NCBI GenBank assembly: GCA_910577415.1
Contig: CAJTLK010000015.1
Span: 1 to 26,090, forward strand
DNA length: 26,090 nucleotides
Reading direction: 5' to 3'
DNA from: an uncultured Oscillospiraceae bacterium
GTDB taxonomy: Bacteria; Bacillota; Clostridia; Oscillospirales; Oscillospiraceae
The position numbers were made by a program, and so were the translations under genes. Each line of letters opens with the position of its first letter. Position 1 is the stretch's first letter. Shown piece by piece: positions 1 through 7,537 of the stretch. A model generated the notes under the pieces. That model made no database searches. It was not told where the DNA came from and saw nothing but the letters and a program-made list of their open reading frames with translations.

Positions 1-65
1 AACTGACCACTCCAGAGGATATTTTGATGGCGGAGGCCGTTTTGGAAAGGTGGGGAGCGGGATGA
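1..65 (+). CDS. ispD: 2-C-methyl-D-erythritol 4-phosphate cytidylyltransferase, C-terminal end only
   Basis: Only the last 20 codons are inside the window, read from base 3 and ending at the TGA at 63-65. The tail [20 protein letters not shown] matches the usual C-terminal end of IspD, where a T-x-P-x-D-(I/L)-x-x-A-E stretch precedes the final helix. IspD makes CDP-methylerythritol in the non-mevalonate isoprenoid pathway. The stop overlaps the start of ispF (ATGA), which is the common ispD-ispF arrangement and supports the call. The identification rests on a short tail plus context. Confidence 0.8.
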   Translation, partial: LTTPEDILMAEAVLERWGAG

Positions 66-544
66 GGATCGGACACGGATATGACGTTCACAAGCTGACG
101 GAGGGACGGAAGCTTATTCTGGGCGGTGTGGATATTCCCTATGAAAAAGGACTGTTGGGCCATTCCGACGCCGACGTTCTTGTCCACGCGGTAATGGACG
201 CGCTGCTGGGCGCCTGTGCCATGGAGGACATCGGACACCTGTTTCCCGATAACGATCCTACTTATGCCGGAGCCGACAGTATGAAGCTACTGGAAACAGT
301 GGTGTCGCGTCTGCGGGAAAATGAGTTTCAGGTGGGCAACGTAGATGTGACGGTCATCGCCCAAGCGCCCAAGCTGGCCCCCTTTGTCCCTCAGATGAAA
401 GTAAATCTTGCCCGGGGACTGGATATCGCGCCTGATAGGGTAAATGTGAAGGCTACCACCGAAGAACGCTTGGGATTTACCGGCAGGGGAGAAGGTATTT
501 CCTGCCACGCCGTCGCTCTGGTGCTGGAAAAAAGTGACGGATGA
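62..544 (+). CDS. ispF: 2-C-methyl-D-erythritol 2,4-cyclodiphosphate synthase
   Basis: IspF cyclises CDP-methylerythritol 2-phosphate to methylerythritol 2,4-cyclodiphosphate with loss of CMP, in the cytosolic MEP pathway to isoprenoids. The protein is 160 residues, the normal family length. The metal ligands are visible as Asp8 and His10 in GHGYDVH and His42 in [11 protein letters not shown], the same numbering as in E. coli. The conserved [17 protein letters not shown] segment lies near the C-terminus. I start it at the ATG at 62, which overlaps the ispD stop as ATGA. A GTG at 50 would add four residues before the conserved MRIGHGYD start and is less likely. A hairpin terminator follows at 604-650, so ispDF probably closes a transcription unit. 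Confidence 0.97.
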   Translation: MRIGHGYDVHKLTEGRKLILGGVDIPYEKGLLGHSDADVLVHAVMDALLGACAMEDIGHLFPDNDPTYAGADSMKLLETVVSRLRENEFQVGNVDVTVIAQAPKLAPFVPQMKVNLARGLDIAPDRVNVKATTEERLGFTGRGEGISCHAVALVLEKSDG

Positions 545-603
545 CCTTGTTTCGACAAAATGGCTCTATTCTGCTCATGACCGTGCTCGGCGGATGGGTG
601 ACA

Positions 604-650
604 GAGCGCTCCTCCGGCGCATATGATGCGCTGAGAGGAGCGCTTTTCTT
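604..650 (+). terminator. Hairpin terminator after ispF
   Basis: A perfect 10-bp stem pairs AGCGCTCCTC (605-614) with GAGGAGCGCT (635-644). Inside it sits a second stem, GCGCAT (617-622) with ATGCGC (626-631). The right arm runs into TTTTCTTCTCT, a moderate T-rich tail. This is a good intrinsic terminator shape with a weaker than ideal U-tract. The rest of the 545-704 gap shows no convincing promoter. Confidence 0.75.
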
Positions 651-704
651 CTCTCCTGATGGGAGACCATTTCTCCCATAGACTGGAAAGGAATGGTCAT
701 TCAA

Positions 705-959
705 ATGGTCTACTATCTGATTATCTGCCGGTCTCTCACCTACGCCCAGAGGACCGAAGCGGCTCTGGCCCGAGCGGGCATTACCGCCCATATCCGCCGC
801 TCTCCAAAGACCATTGACAGCGAGGGGTGCAGTCACTCGGTAAAGGTGTCGGAGCGAAACCTGGCCCCTGCGCTGGTGGTACTTGCCCGCGCCGGACTAT
901 CCCCCAAAAGGGTATTCATTGTTGCCGGTGACGGCAGCTATAAGGAGGTACTGCTTTGA
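705..959 (+). CDS. DUF3343 family protein, putative Se/S carrier-like
   Basis: This small protein of about 84 residues resembles the DUF3343 family, annotated elsewhere as putative Se/S-carrier-like; the function of the family is not proven. It has the family pattern YYLIICRSLTYAQRTEAALARAGI at the N-terminus. A single conserved-looking cysteine, Cys42, lies in the SEGCSHSVKV segment, where a persulfide or selenide could be carried. A second cysteine is Cys8. I prefer the ATG at 705, about 12 bases after AAAGGA (687-692). The ATG at 693 touches that motif and would leave no spacing. The stop overlaps the cysteine desulfurase start by one base, suggesting translational coupling and that the desulfurase is its sulfur or selenium donor (inference). 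Confidence 0.8.
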   Translation: MVYYLIICRSLTYAQRTEAALARAGITAHIRRSPKTIDSEGCSHSVKVSERNLAPALVVLARAGLSPKRVFIVAGDGSYKEVLL

Positions 960-2083
960 TGGTCTATCTGGATAGCGCGGCCACGACGCTGCAAAAGCCG
1001 CCTACTGTGGCACGGGCGGTCAGATCCGCCATGGGACGCATGGCAAGTCCCGGGCGGGGTGGGCACAAGCCCGCTATGCTGGCAGCAAAAACAGCCTTTG
1101 ATTGCCGTGAGACAGCTGCGGGGTTTTTTCATCTGGACGATCCAGAGAACGTGGTTTTTACGCTTAACGCTACCCATGCTCTGAACCTGGCCATCAAGTC
1201 CATTGTGAAGCCAAAGGATACGGTGGTGATCTCCGGCTATGAGCACAATGCCGTTACCAGGCCGCTTCAGGCATTGGGCTGCCGTGTCAAGGTAGCAAAA
1301 GGCCCGCTTTTTGAGCCGGAGGTCATCCTGGCGCGGTTTGAACAGCTGATCACGGAAGAAGTCTCCTGTGTGGTGTGCACCCACGTTTCCAACGTATTTG
1401 GGTATGTTCTGCCTGTAAAGGAGATCGCCCGGCTATGTCGGCTAAGGAAGGTCCCCTTTATTCTGGACGCTTCCCAATCAGCCGGTGTATTGCCGGTGCA
1501 CATGGATCAGTTGGACGCAGCGTTCATCGCTATGCCTGGGCACAAGGGCTTATATGGCCCGCAGGGGACCGGTCTGCTGCTCTGCGCGGCAGACCGAGAG
1601 ACCCGGCCTCTTCTGGAGGGGGGGACGGGAAGCCTGTCCGCCCAGCAAGATATGCCGGACTTCTTGCCGGATAGACTGGAGGCGGGGACCCATAATATCC
1701 CTGGCATCGCCGGACTGCTGGAGGGGCTTCGGTACGTTGCATCCAAGCCGGACGGGGCCATTCTCCGCCATGAGCAGGAACTGACCGCCTTAGCGGTAAA
1801 GGGACTGTCCGCCATCCCCGGAGTGACGCTCTATGCCTCCAAGCGCCCCGAGGTCCAGGCGGGGGTGCTTTCTTTTACACTGGCCGGGATGGACTGTGAG
1901 AGCGTAGGAGAGGAGCTGGGGCTGCGGGACATTGCGGTCCGTGCGGGCCTCCACTGTGCGCCAAGGGCACATGAAAGCGCCGGAACACTTGGCTCCGGCA
2001 CGGTTCGCGCCAGTTTTTCCGACTTCAATACTCCCGCTGATGTCCGTCGACTTGTATCGGAGATCGCCCGTTTGGCGGGGTAA
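959..2083 (+). CDS. Cysteine desulfurase family protein (class V aminotransferase fold)
   Basis: A PLP enzyme of 374 residues expected to remove sulfur (or selenium) from cysteine (or selenocysteine), leaving alanine and an enzyme persulfide. It begins VYLDSAATT, as in the NifS/SufS group. The PLP lysine is Lys196 in MPGHKGLYGPQGTG. The likely catalytic cysteine is Cys333 in RAGLHCAPRAHE, like the SufS RAGxHC motif. EAGTHNIPGIAGL is also typical. The sequence best fits the stand-alone 'cysteine desulfurase family protein' subgroup rather than housekeeping IscS or SufS, and no iscU or sufBCD gene is nearby. The ATG at 959 has AAGGAGG at 941-947. A TTG at 956 is an alternative. It overlaps the DUF3343 gene, so the two likely work together. 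Confidence 0.9.
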   Translation: MVYLDSAATTLQKPPTVARAVRSAMGRMASPGRGGHKPAMLAAKTAFDCRETAAGFFHLDDPENVVFTLNATHALNLAIKSIVKPKDTVVISGYEHNAVTRPLQALGCRVKVAKGPLFEPEVILARFEQLITEEVSCVVCTHVSNVFGYVLPVKEIARLCRLRKVPFILDASQSAGVLPVHMDQLDAAFIAMPGHKGLYGPQGTGLLLCAADRETRPLLEGGTGSLSAQQDMPDFLPDRLEAGTHNIPGIAGLLEGLRYVASKPDGAILRHEQELTALAVKGLSAIPGVTLYASKRPEVQAGVLSFTLAGMDCESVGEELGLRDIAVRAGLHCAPRAHESAGTLGSGTVRASFSDFNTPADVRRLVSEIARLAG

Positions 2084-2090
2084 AATTGGG

Positions 2091-2122
2091 AAGAGGGCAG
2101 CCGTAAAGGGCTTGCCCTTTTC
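2091..2122 (+). terminator. Possible weak terminator after the cysteine desulfurase gene
   Basis: AAGAGGGCA (2091-2099) can pair with TGCCCTTTT (2113-2121) including one G-U pair, with a 13-base loop, followed by CTCTCCTG. The arm ends in four T residues but no long T-tract follows. A shorter competing hairpin AAAGGGC-TT-GCCCTTT is also possible. The position just before a strong promoter supports a boundary here, but the structure alone is modest. Confidence 0.4.
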
Positions 2123-2192
2123 TCTCCTGAAAAATCGGACGAGCCGCCGGAGAAAAAGAATGGAAAATCAAGAAATTTCATGCTTTCCGCTC

Positions 2193-2221
2193 TTGCGTAC
2201 CGCAGGGAAATACAGTATAAT
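2193..2221 (+). promoter_or_regulatory. Sigma-A type promoter for the cdaA operon
   Basis: TTGCGT (2193-2198) and a perfect TATAAT (2216-2221) are separated by exactly 17 bases. Transcription would start near 2228, giving a leader of about 68 bases before the cdaA ATG at 2296. This is one of the two clearest forward promoters in the window. Confidence 0.8.
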
Positions 2222-2295
2222 GTATTTTGCATAATAGCAGGGAAAGGCGTTGCCGGGAAAAGGCCGGGAATCCCCCTGGAGCGGGAGGGAAGAGG

Positions 2296-3180
2296 ATGGA
2301 ACAGATCGTGCGGGTAGTGGAGCAGTTTTTCTCCAACTTCAGCCCCATTGGGATCACCGATATTATTGACATTGCCATTGTTGCCTTTGTCATCTACAAG
2401 ATCATCTATCTGGTTCGCACCTCCAGCTCTGGCAAGGTGTTCAGGGGGATCCTACTGATCATTGGCGCCCTGTGGCTGTCCGTTGTTTTCCACCTGTATA
2501 CGGTAAACTTTTTTATCAGCAGACTGCTGGAATGGGGCGTTCTGGCGCTGGTAGTCCTTTTTCAGCCTGAGCTTCGTAAGCTGCTGGAGCAGGTGGGCAG
2601 CAGCAACATTGGAAAGGTGTTTTCCGGCCACAGAAGTGTACCCGATGAGCTGGAGAACGCCATCACCCAGACAGTGGAAGCCTATACTGCCCTCTCGAAA
2701 AGTAAGACCGGCGCGCTGATGGTTTTTGAACGGGAAAATATGTTGGACGAGCCTATCCGCACGGGAACGAGCCTGGACTGTGCCGTCAACGCGGAGCTTC
2801 TGAAGAATATATTCTGGAACAAGGCCCCTCTTCACGATGGCGCTGTCATCGTCCGGGACGGGCGGATCGTGGGAGCGGGATGTATGCTCCCCATGTCCGG
2901 CAACGTGAATCTCTCCCGTGAGTTGGGGATGCGCCACCGTGCAGGCATCGGCGCCAGTGAGCAGACCGACGCGGTGGTGGCCATCGTCTCCGAGGAGACC
3001 GGCTCCATTTCTGTGGCGGTAAACGGTATGCTCAAGCGTCATCTTGCGCCTGAGACCCTGGAGAGGCTGCTTCGTAACGAGTTGGTGCCGGAGGAGAAGG
3101 AGGAGGATCCCTCTCTGCTGAAAAAGTTATCCGCTCAGCTCCGGGGAAAAAAGGAGGCGACGACGGATGGAGAAAAATAG
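2296..3180 (+). CDS. cdaA: Diadenylate cyclase CdaA (membrane c-di-AMP synthase)
   Basis: CdaA joins two ATP molecules into the second messenger c-di-AMP, which controls potassium and osmolyte balance and wall integrity in Gram-positive bacteria. The 294-residue protein has three N-terminal membrane segments (about residues 18-40, 49-68 and 70-89) and a cytosolic DisA_N cyclase domain. The catalytic DGA motif is at residues 181-183 (LHDGAVIV) and the RHR motif at 213-215 (GMRHRAGIGASE). I start at the ATG at 2296, preceded by GGGAGGGAAGAGG. An upstream in-frame ATG at 2227 would add 23 polar residues before the conserved MEQIVRVVEQFF start and lies at the predicted transcription start, so I reject it. 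The gene overlaps cdaR by 14 bases, the usual cdaA-cdaR coupling. Confidence 0.97.
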   Translation: MEQIVRVVEQFFSNFSPIGITDIIDIAIVAFVIYKIIYLVRTSSSGKVFRGILLIIGALWLSVVFHLYTVNFFISRLLEWGVLALVVLFQPELRKLLEQVGSSNIGKVFSGHRSVPDELENAITQTVEAYTALSKSKTGALMVFERENMLDEPIRTGTSLDCAVNAELLKNIFWNKAPLHDGAVIVRDGRIVGAGCMLPMSGNVNLSRELGMRHRAGIGASEQTDAVVAIVSEETGSISVAVNGMLKRHLAPETLERLLRNELVPEEKEEDPSLLKKLSAQLRGKKEATTDGEK

Positions 3181-4402
3181 AGGCTTTTATATGGTCCTCT
3201 CTCTGCTCATCGCCATGGCCCTTTGGATGTATGTAGGCAATAAAAACCCCAATGAGGAGGGGCCGGTACGAAATTTGCCCGTTACCTTTTCCGGCATAGA
3301 GATATTGGAGAGCCGGGGACTGATGATCACGGAGGGAAAGGATCAGACCGTTACTCTGAACATCACCGGCAAACGGGATGTGTACCGTCTCCTTTCCGCC
3401 GAGACCGTGAACATTACGGTGGACGTGTCCTCTGTGCAGCAGCCTGGCCCGCATACACAGGCGTACCAGGTTTCCTATGATCTGCCCAGCTCCGTCTCCG
3501 CCAATTCTCTTGTGATCACAGACCGCTACCCGCTGAATATAACGTATACCGTTGCGCGGAAGGCCACCCGGTCCATCCCTGTCCGCGGCACCATCGTGGG
3601 CGGCGTCGCCGAAGGCTATCAGGCCGGAGAGTTTACCTTCCTGCCGGCCAGCATCCAGGTCAGCGGCGAGGAATCTATCGTCAACCAGATCGACTATGCC
3701 CAGGTCACGCTGGAACGGGCCGATATGGACCAGACCTACAGCGGAGACCTGCCCTATACGTTTATCAGCTTCACCGGCGATGCGCTGGAAGGTATTGCGG
3801 TCACACCTGACGTATCCTTGGTGCGTACCACCCTTCCCGTTTTCCAGTTGAAGGAAGTGCCCCTGACAGTCAACCTGATCTCCGGCGGCGGGATCACTGC
3901 CGATACAGTGGAGAATTATGTGAAATATAAGATCGAGCCGGAATCCATTATGGTCTCCGGTTCGGCGGCTGATCTAGAGCCCTTGAAGGAGATATCCCTG
4001 GGCAATGTGGACCTGGCTAAGGTCTTGGGGACGAATACTCTGAACTTTACCATTCCACTGGCGCCCGAACTGACCAATGTCAGCGGCGTCAGTGAGGCTA
4101 CCGTCAAGATCACTGTCACCGGGTTGACCACAGCCACTATGGAAGTGGACAATATTGAGGTCATCAATAAGCCTACCGGGTACGAGGTAGAGAAGGTTAC
4201 CACCTCCCGCCAGGTGCAGATCCGGGGTTCCGCCGATGCTGTAGCGTCGGTAACGCCCAACCAGCTCCGTATCGTCGCCGACCTTCAAAACGCAGTGGCC
4301 GCCACCGGCTCTCAGACCATTCCGGTCAAGGTCTACCTGGACGGAAGAAGCGATGTGGGCGTGGTGGGAGATTATAATATCGTGATATCTATCCGAAGAT
4401 AA
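3167..4402 (+). CDS. cdaR: CdaR / YbbR-domain regulator of CdaA
   Basis: CdaR is the membrane-anchored partner that modulates CdaA activity in Firmicutes. The 411-residue protein starts with a single membrane anchor (about residues 7-23, GFYMVLSLLIAMALWMYVG). An extracellular region follows with four tandem YbbR-like repeats, approximately residues 33-122, 125-218, 220-313 and 316-410. Each repeat carries a 'P-V-x-(V/G)' opening strand and a 'V-x-V-x-G' segment. The start overlaps the end of cdaA, so the two subunits are probably translated together. In many relatives glmM follows cdaR; here an RseC-family gene follows instead. Confidence 0.93.
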   Translation: MEKNRGFYMVLSLLIAMALWMYVGNKNPNEEGPVRNLPVTFSGIEILESRGLMITEGKDQTVTLNITGKRDVYRLLSAETVNITVDVSSVQQPGPHTQAYQVSYDLPSSVSANSLVITDRYPLNITYTVARKATRSIPVRGTIVGGVAEGYQAGEFTFLPASIQVSGEESIVNQIDYAQVTLERADMDQTYSGDLPYTFISFTGDALEGIAVTPDVSLVRTTLPVFQLKEVPLTVNLISGGGITADTVENYVKYKIEPESIMVSGSAADLEPLKEISLGNVDLAKVLGTNTLNFTIPLAPELTNVSGVSEATVKITVTGLTTATMEVDNIEVINKPTGYEVEKVTTSRQVQIRGSADAVASVTPNQLRIVADLQNAVAATGSQTIPVKVYLDGRSDVGVVGDYNIVISIRR

Positions 4403-4417
4403 GGAGTTTCCAGATTT

Positions 4418-4843
4418 ATGAAGCAGACTGCCCAAGTGATCCGCATTGTGGCTCCCGGATATGTGGAGGTCAGGGTCCGCAGGACCTCCGCCTGTGCCAG
4501 CGCTCATAATTGCGGCTCCTGCGATCATTGCAGCTTTATGGAGAATGCCCCGGAGATCACTGTGGTGGCGGAGGACGCCCACGGCGCCGGAGTTGGCGAC
4601 ACGGTTACGGTAGAAACAGCCAGCTCCAGAGTTTTAGGGGCAGCGGCGCTGCTCTATATCGTTCCTTTGGTCCTTTTCTTTCTGGGGTACTTTATCGGCG
4701 GCAGTCTCGGCTGGGCTGAGGGGAGAGCCATCGCCTTAGGGGGCGGCGGTTTTCTGGCTGGTTTGTTGGGCGCCTTTGTTTTGGACCGGCGGATGAAAAA
4801 GCGGGACAGCGTTACATTCAAAGTCGTCTCCATTGGAGGCTGA
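4418..4843 (+). CDS. RseC/MucC family (SoxR-reducing system) membrane protein
   Basis: A 141-residue protein of the RseC_MucC family. The N-terminal part (MKQTAQVIRIVAPGYVEVRV) is the family's small beta domain. It is followed by a cysteine cluster, Cys26, Cys32, Cys35 and Cys38 (CASAHNCGSCDHC), which could bind a metal or an Fe-S cluster. Two membrane segments follow at about residues 69-91 and 97-117. In E. coli RseC belongs to the SoxR-reducing system, and in many anaerobes RseC-like genes sit with Rnf genes. No rnf gene is in this window, so the partner is unknown. It sits 15 bases after cdaR and 2 bases before the DUF5685 gene, inside the cdaA operon. Confidence 0.85.
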   Translation: MKQTAQVIRIVAPGYVEVRVRRTSACASAHNCGSCDHCSFMENAPEITVVAEDAHGAGVGDTVTVETASSRVLGAAALLYIVPLVLFFLGYFIGGSLGWAEGRAIALGGGGFLAGLLGAFVLDRRMKKRDSVTFKVVSIGG

Positions 4844-4845
4844 AG

Positions 4846-5721
4846 GTGTTTGGCTATGTCAGAGCCCGCTGGGATACCATTCCCGGGGCCGTGGCAGAAA
4901 ACTATAAGGCTGTCTACTGTGGCCTTTGCCAAACCATTGGGAAAAGATACGGGCAGTTTGCCCGTCTTTTCCTTAATTACGACTTTACCTTTTTGGCCAT
5001 GCTCCTGATGCGTTCGGACGACGCACTCTGTGTCAACTGCCGTGTCTGCCTCCGGCATCCGTTCCATGGAAGGCCGGTCTGTGAAAGCAGTCAGTGGTTG
5101 GATACCGCAGCAGGGGAGAGCGTGATCCTCGCCTATTGGCGGCTACGGGACACTGTGGCCGACGAGGGTTTTCTTAAAGGGACAGGCGCGCGTATTTTCT
5201 CTGTGCTTCTCACAAGAGCGTACCGAAAGGCCAGAAGAGAGTATCCTGACTTTGACGCCCAGGTGGCAGGGCTGCTTCAGGAGCTGCAAGCACTGGAAGC
5301 GGAGGGGTGCCCCTCTATTGACCGTACCGCCGACTGTTTTGCGCGGCTCCTTCGCGCCGCCGCGCCCGTAACTGGGGAATATAGCTGTGACCGGGCAATG
5401 GCGGAGCTTCTTTACCATGTGGGACGGTGGGTATACCTCATCGACGCGGTGGACGACCTATCCGAAGACGAAAGGGAGGGGCGATACAACCCGGTGTCGG
5501 CCCGGTTTTGTGGGTGGACGGAGGAGGATAAGACCTATCTCCGACAGGTGATGGACCATTCTCTCGCCTTAGCGGGTGCAGCATTGGCGCTTTTGCCCTC
5601 CAATGTTTGCACCCCGGCAATAGAAAATGTTATATACAGCGGGCTTCCCACCGTACAGGAGCTGGTCTTTTCCGGCCAATGGCGGGAGGAGCAAAAGAAG
5701 CACAGGAGAAGTAGCCTATGA
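4846..5721 (+). CDS. DUF5685 family protein, Cys-rich and possibly isoprenoid-synthase-like
   Basis: A 291-residue protein I recognise as DUF5685, a family of unknown function common in Clostridia. Translation starts at GTG 4846, six bases after GGAGG (4835-4839). Five cysteines near the N-terminus (Cys25, Cys28, Cys62, Cys65, Cys68; pattern CGLC and CVNCRVC), with Cys79 beyond, could hold Zn or an Fe-S cluster. The remainder looks all-helical. Two acidic motifs stand out: RLRDTVADE around Asp102-Asp106, and [20 protein letters not shown] around Asp200-Asp208. The second resembles the RD-x-x-ED-x-x-x-GR-x-Y-x-P stretch of phytoene/squalene synthases. A type I isoprenoid-synthase fold is therefore possible, but this is inference from motifs only. 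The stop overlaps the next gene as ATGA, suggesting the two are made together. Confidence 0.8.
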   Translation: MFGYVRARWDTIPGAVAENYKAVYCGLCQTIGKRYGQFARLFLNYDFTFLAMLLMRSDDALCVNCRVCLRHPFHGRPVCESSQWLDTAAGESVILAYWRLRDTVADEGFLKGTGARIFSVLLTRAYRKARREYPDFDAQVAGLLQELQALEAEGCPSIDRTADCFARLLRAAAPVTGEYSCDRAMAELLYHVGRWVYLIDAVDDLSEDEREGRYNPVSARFCGWTEEDKTYLRQVMDHSLALAGAALALLPSNVCTPAIENVIYSGLPTVQELVFSGQWREEQKKHRRSSL

Positions 5722-6305
5722 GCGATCCATACAGCGTGTTGGGGGTCGACCCCAGCGCCAGTGATGAGGAGATCAAAAAAGCATATCGGGAGTTGGCGCG
5801 GAAATATCACCCTGACAACTATCAGGATAATCCCCTGGCAGACCTGGCCGAGGAGAAGATGAAAGCGATCAATGAAGCCTATGACGCTATCACCCGCGCC
5901 CGCTCCGGCAGCGCCGGTATCGGACAAAACCGGCAGCAATACCAGCGGAGCTATCAGCAGGCCGCTGGGAACAGTCTCTATGCCCAGGCGCGTCAATACA
6001 TCAACCTTGGCGACCTGGCCCAGGCGGAGCAGCTTCTTCGCACTGCCCCCCGCCAGGATGCTGAGTGGCATTTTCTTATCGGCTACATTGCCTATCAAAA
6101 AGGCTGGATCGACGAAGCTACCCAACATTTTCAGACTGCCTACTCCATGGAGCCAGGCAACGCTGAATATCGGCAGGCAATGGCCATGATCCAACGGGGA
6201 GGCTCCACATACCGCCCCGGGATCTATACCTCCACTGGCTGCGATCCCTGTACCGCATATCTGTGCTTCAGCTGCCTGACTCCCTGGGGCGGCACTTGCT
6301 GTTGA
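5718..6305 (+). CDS. J-domain (DnaJ family) protein with TPR-like region and cysteine-rich tail
   Basis: A 195-residue co-chaperone-like protein. Residues 1-62 form a J domain with the HPD motif at 31-33 (ARKYHPDNY), expected to stimulate a DnaK ATPase. A Gln/Ser/Tyr-rich linker follows, then TPR-like helices at about residues 92-160 ([21 protein letters not shown] and [20 protein letters not shown]). It lacks the DnaJ Gly/Phe region and the CxxCxGxG zinc repeats, so it is not housekeeping DnaJ. The last 22 residues hold six cysteines and end in Gly-Thr-Cys-Cys, recalling the cysteine-string layout of some eukaryotic J-proteins. Its start overlaps the DUF5685 stop, which points to a shared role. 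The function is unknown. Confidence 0.88.
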   Translation: MSDPYSVLGVDPSASDEEIKKAYRELARKYHPDNYQDNPLADLAEEKMKAINEAYDAITRARSGSAGIGQNRQQYQRSYQQAAGNSLYAQARQYINLGDLAQAEQLLRTAPRQDAEWHFLIGYIAYQKGWIDEATQHFQTAYSMEPGNAEYRQAMAMIQRGGSTYRPGIYTSTGCDPCTAYLCFSCLTPWGGTCC

Positions 6306-6315
6306 GTGAAAAGGG

Positions 6316-6344
6316 TTTTCAAAGAAAAACTTTTGTGATATAAT
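6316..6344 (+). promoter_or_regulatory. Extended -10 sigma-A promoter for yicC-remA-gmk-rpoZ
   Basis: TTTTCA (6316-6321) and a perfect TATAAT (6339-6344) are 17 bases apart. TG at 6336-6337 one base before the -10 gives an extended -10 element (TGATATAAT). The start would fall near 6351, about 20 bases before the yicC ATG and just upstream of its GAGGAG ribosome site. The promoter lies right after the J-protein stop, with no convincing terminator between, so read-through from the cdaA operon is also likely. Confidence 0.8.
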
Positions 6345-6370
6345 TTGGATTTCAAGAGGAGTGAACTCCT

Positions 6371-7255
6371 ATGATAAAAAGCATGACCGGCTATGGCCGA
6401 GGCGAGGCGTCTGGAGAAGGACTGACCGTTACGGTGGAGCTGCGGGCGGTAAACAACCGCTATTTGGACTGTGCCATCAAAATGCCCCGGAGCTATCTAT
6501 TTGCCGAGGAGGCTTTGAAAGAGCGTATCCAGAGCAAAGTAGGCCGCGGTAAGGTAGATGTTTTTGTCAATGTCAGCCATATTGCCGGAGACGATATGAC
6601 CGTCACTGTAAACCAGCCGCTGGCGAAGGCATATGTGGACGCGCTGGAGCAGCTTATCCATATGGGCGGGGGCTGGACAAAGGACTCTTATTATCCCACC
6701 GACCTGGCCCGCTTTCCCGACGTTCTTACCGTAGAAAAAAAGGAAGAGGAGCCGGAGGCAGTGAAAGCGCTTTTGCTGCAAGCCATGGATGAGGCTTTGG
6801 CCGATTTTAACGTGATGCGGGAAAGAGAAGGCGGGCGGCTTGCCAAGGACGTCCTTGACCGTACCGAAACCATTGAAACCCTCACAAGCAAGGTGGAGGA
6901 ACGTTCCCCGGGCATTGTGGCGGATTATCGGGCACGGCTGGAAGCCAAAATGGCTGAGGTGCTTCAAAACACACAGCTCGACGCGGGCCGCATCCTTACC
7001 GAGGCGGCGATCTTTGCGGATAAGGTCGCGGTGGATGAGGAGACCGTCCGTCTTCGCAGCCACATTTCCCAGCTTCGTGAAATGCTCTCTGCCGGTGGTG
7101 CCGTGGGCCGGAAACTGGATTTTCTCATCCAGGAGTTTAACCGGGAGGCCAACACCATCGGCTCCAAGTGCAATGATGTAGAGACATCCAAGATCGTTGT
7201 TGATATCAAGGCTGAGATCGAAAAGATCCGGGAGCAGATACAGAATATTGAGTAA
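6371..7255 (+). CDS. yicC: YicC/YloC family endoribonuclease
   Basis: A 294-residue member of the YicC/YloC family; E. coli YicC is reported as an endoribonuclease acting in RNA turnover. The opening MIKSMTGYGRGEA and the VELRAVNNRYLD segment are diagnostic. The C-terminal DUF1732 part contains GGAVGRKLDFLIQEFNREANT followed by IGSKCNDVETSKIVVDIKAEIEKIREQIQN, the most conserved block of the family. The length is normal. The ATG at 6371 lies after AAGAGGAGTGAACTCCT. Being first in a unit with remA, gmk and rpoZ matches B. subtilis yloC-remA-gmk-rpoZ, which supports the assignment. Confidence 0.95.
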   Translation: MIKSMTGYGRGEASGEGLTVTVELRAVNNRYLDCAIKMPRSYLFAEEALKERIQSKVGRGKVDVFVNVSHIAGDDMTVTVNQPLAKAYVDALEQLIHMGGGWTKDSYYPTDLARFPDVLTVEKKEEEPEAVKALLLQAMDEALADFNVMREREGGRLAKDVLDRTETIETLTSKVEERSPGIVADYRARLEAKMAEVLQNTQLDAGRILTEAAIFADKVAVDEETVRLRSHISQLREMLSAGGAVGRKLDFLIQEFNREANTIGSKCNDVETSKIVVDIKAEIEKIREQIQNIE

Positions 7256-7270
7256 ACCGGGGGAAAAGGT

Positions 7271-7537
7271 ATGGAACTGGTTGACGTAGGCTTTGGCAGT
7301 ATGATCTCACCCCGGCGGCTGGTGGCGCTCATCGGTCCTGATTCAGCCCCAGTAAAGCGTATGATCCAGGAAGCTCGGGAGGCTGGAAATCTGGTCGACG
7401 CGACTTACGGTCGGCGCACCCGTTCTGTACTGATCATGGACAGCGGCCACATCATCCTCTCCGCTATAGAGAGCGAGGCGGTGTCGGAGCGGATGAACAA
7501 AAGAGAGCGCCACAGCGGCGAGGAGGATGGTCTATGA
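7271..7537 (+). CDS. remA: RemA-like DNA-binding regulator (DUF370)
   Basis: An 88-residue protein of the RemA/DUF370 family, nearly the same length as B. subtilis RemA. That protein is a small ring-forming DNA binder which activates biofilm-matrix and osmoprotection genes there. The pattern ELVDVGFGSMISPRRLVALI, the SAPVKRMIQEAREAGNLVDATYGRRTRSVLI core with its basic Arg residues, and the closing SGHIILSAIESEAVSERM are typical. The ATG at 7271 follows GGGGGAAAAGG. The stop overlaps gmk as ATGA. What it regulates here cannot be read from the sequence, and it may be a general nucleoid-type regulator in this lineage. Confidence 0.92.
   Translation: MELVDVGFGSMISPRRLVALIGPDSAPVKRMIQEAREAGNLVDATYGRRTRSVLIMDSGHIILSAIESEAVSERMNKRERHSGEEDGL

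Noticed and set aside
661..677. Small hairpin GGGAGA-CCATT-TCTCCC before the DUF3343 gene
   Set aside because: Only six base pairs, no T-tract and no known riboswitch features; probably chance, although it could pair alternatively with TCTCC just upstream.
2227..2295. Longer N-terminus for cdaA from the ATG at 2227
   Set aside because: It lies at the predicted transcription start, has no ribosome site and would add polar residues before the normal CdaA start.
6306..6335. Possible A/T-rich terminator after the J-protein gene
   Set aside because: AAAAG and CTTTT can pair only through a weak stem interrupted by mismatches, and the region is better explained as the -35 part of the yicC promoter.
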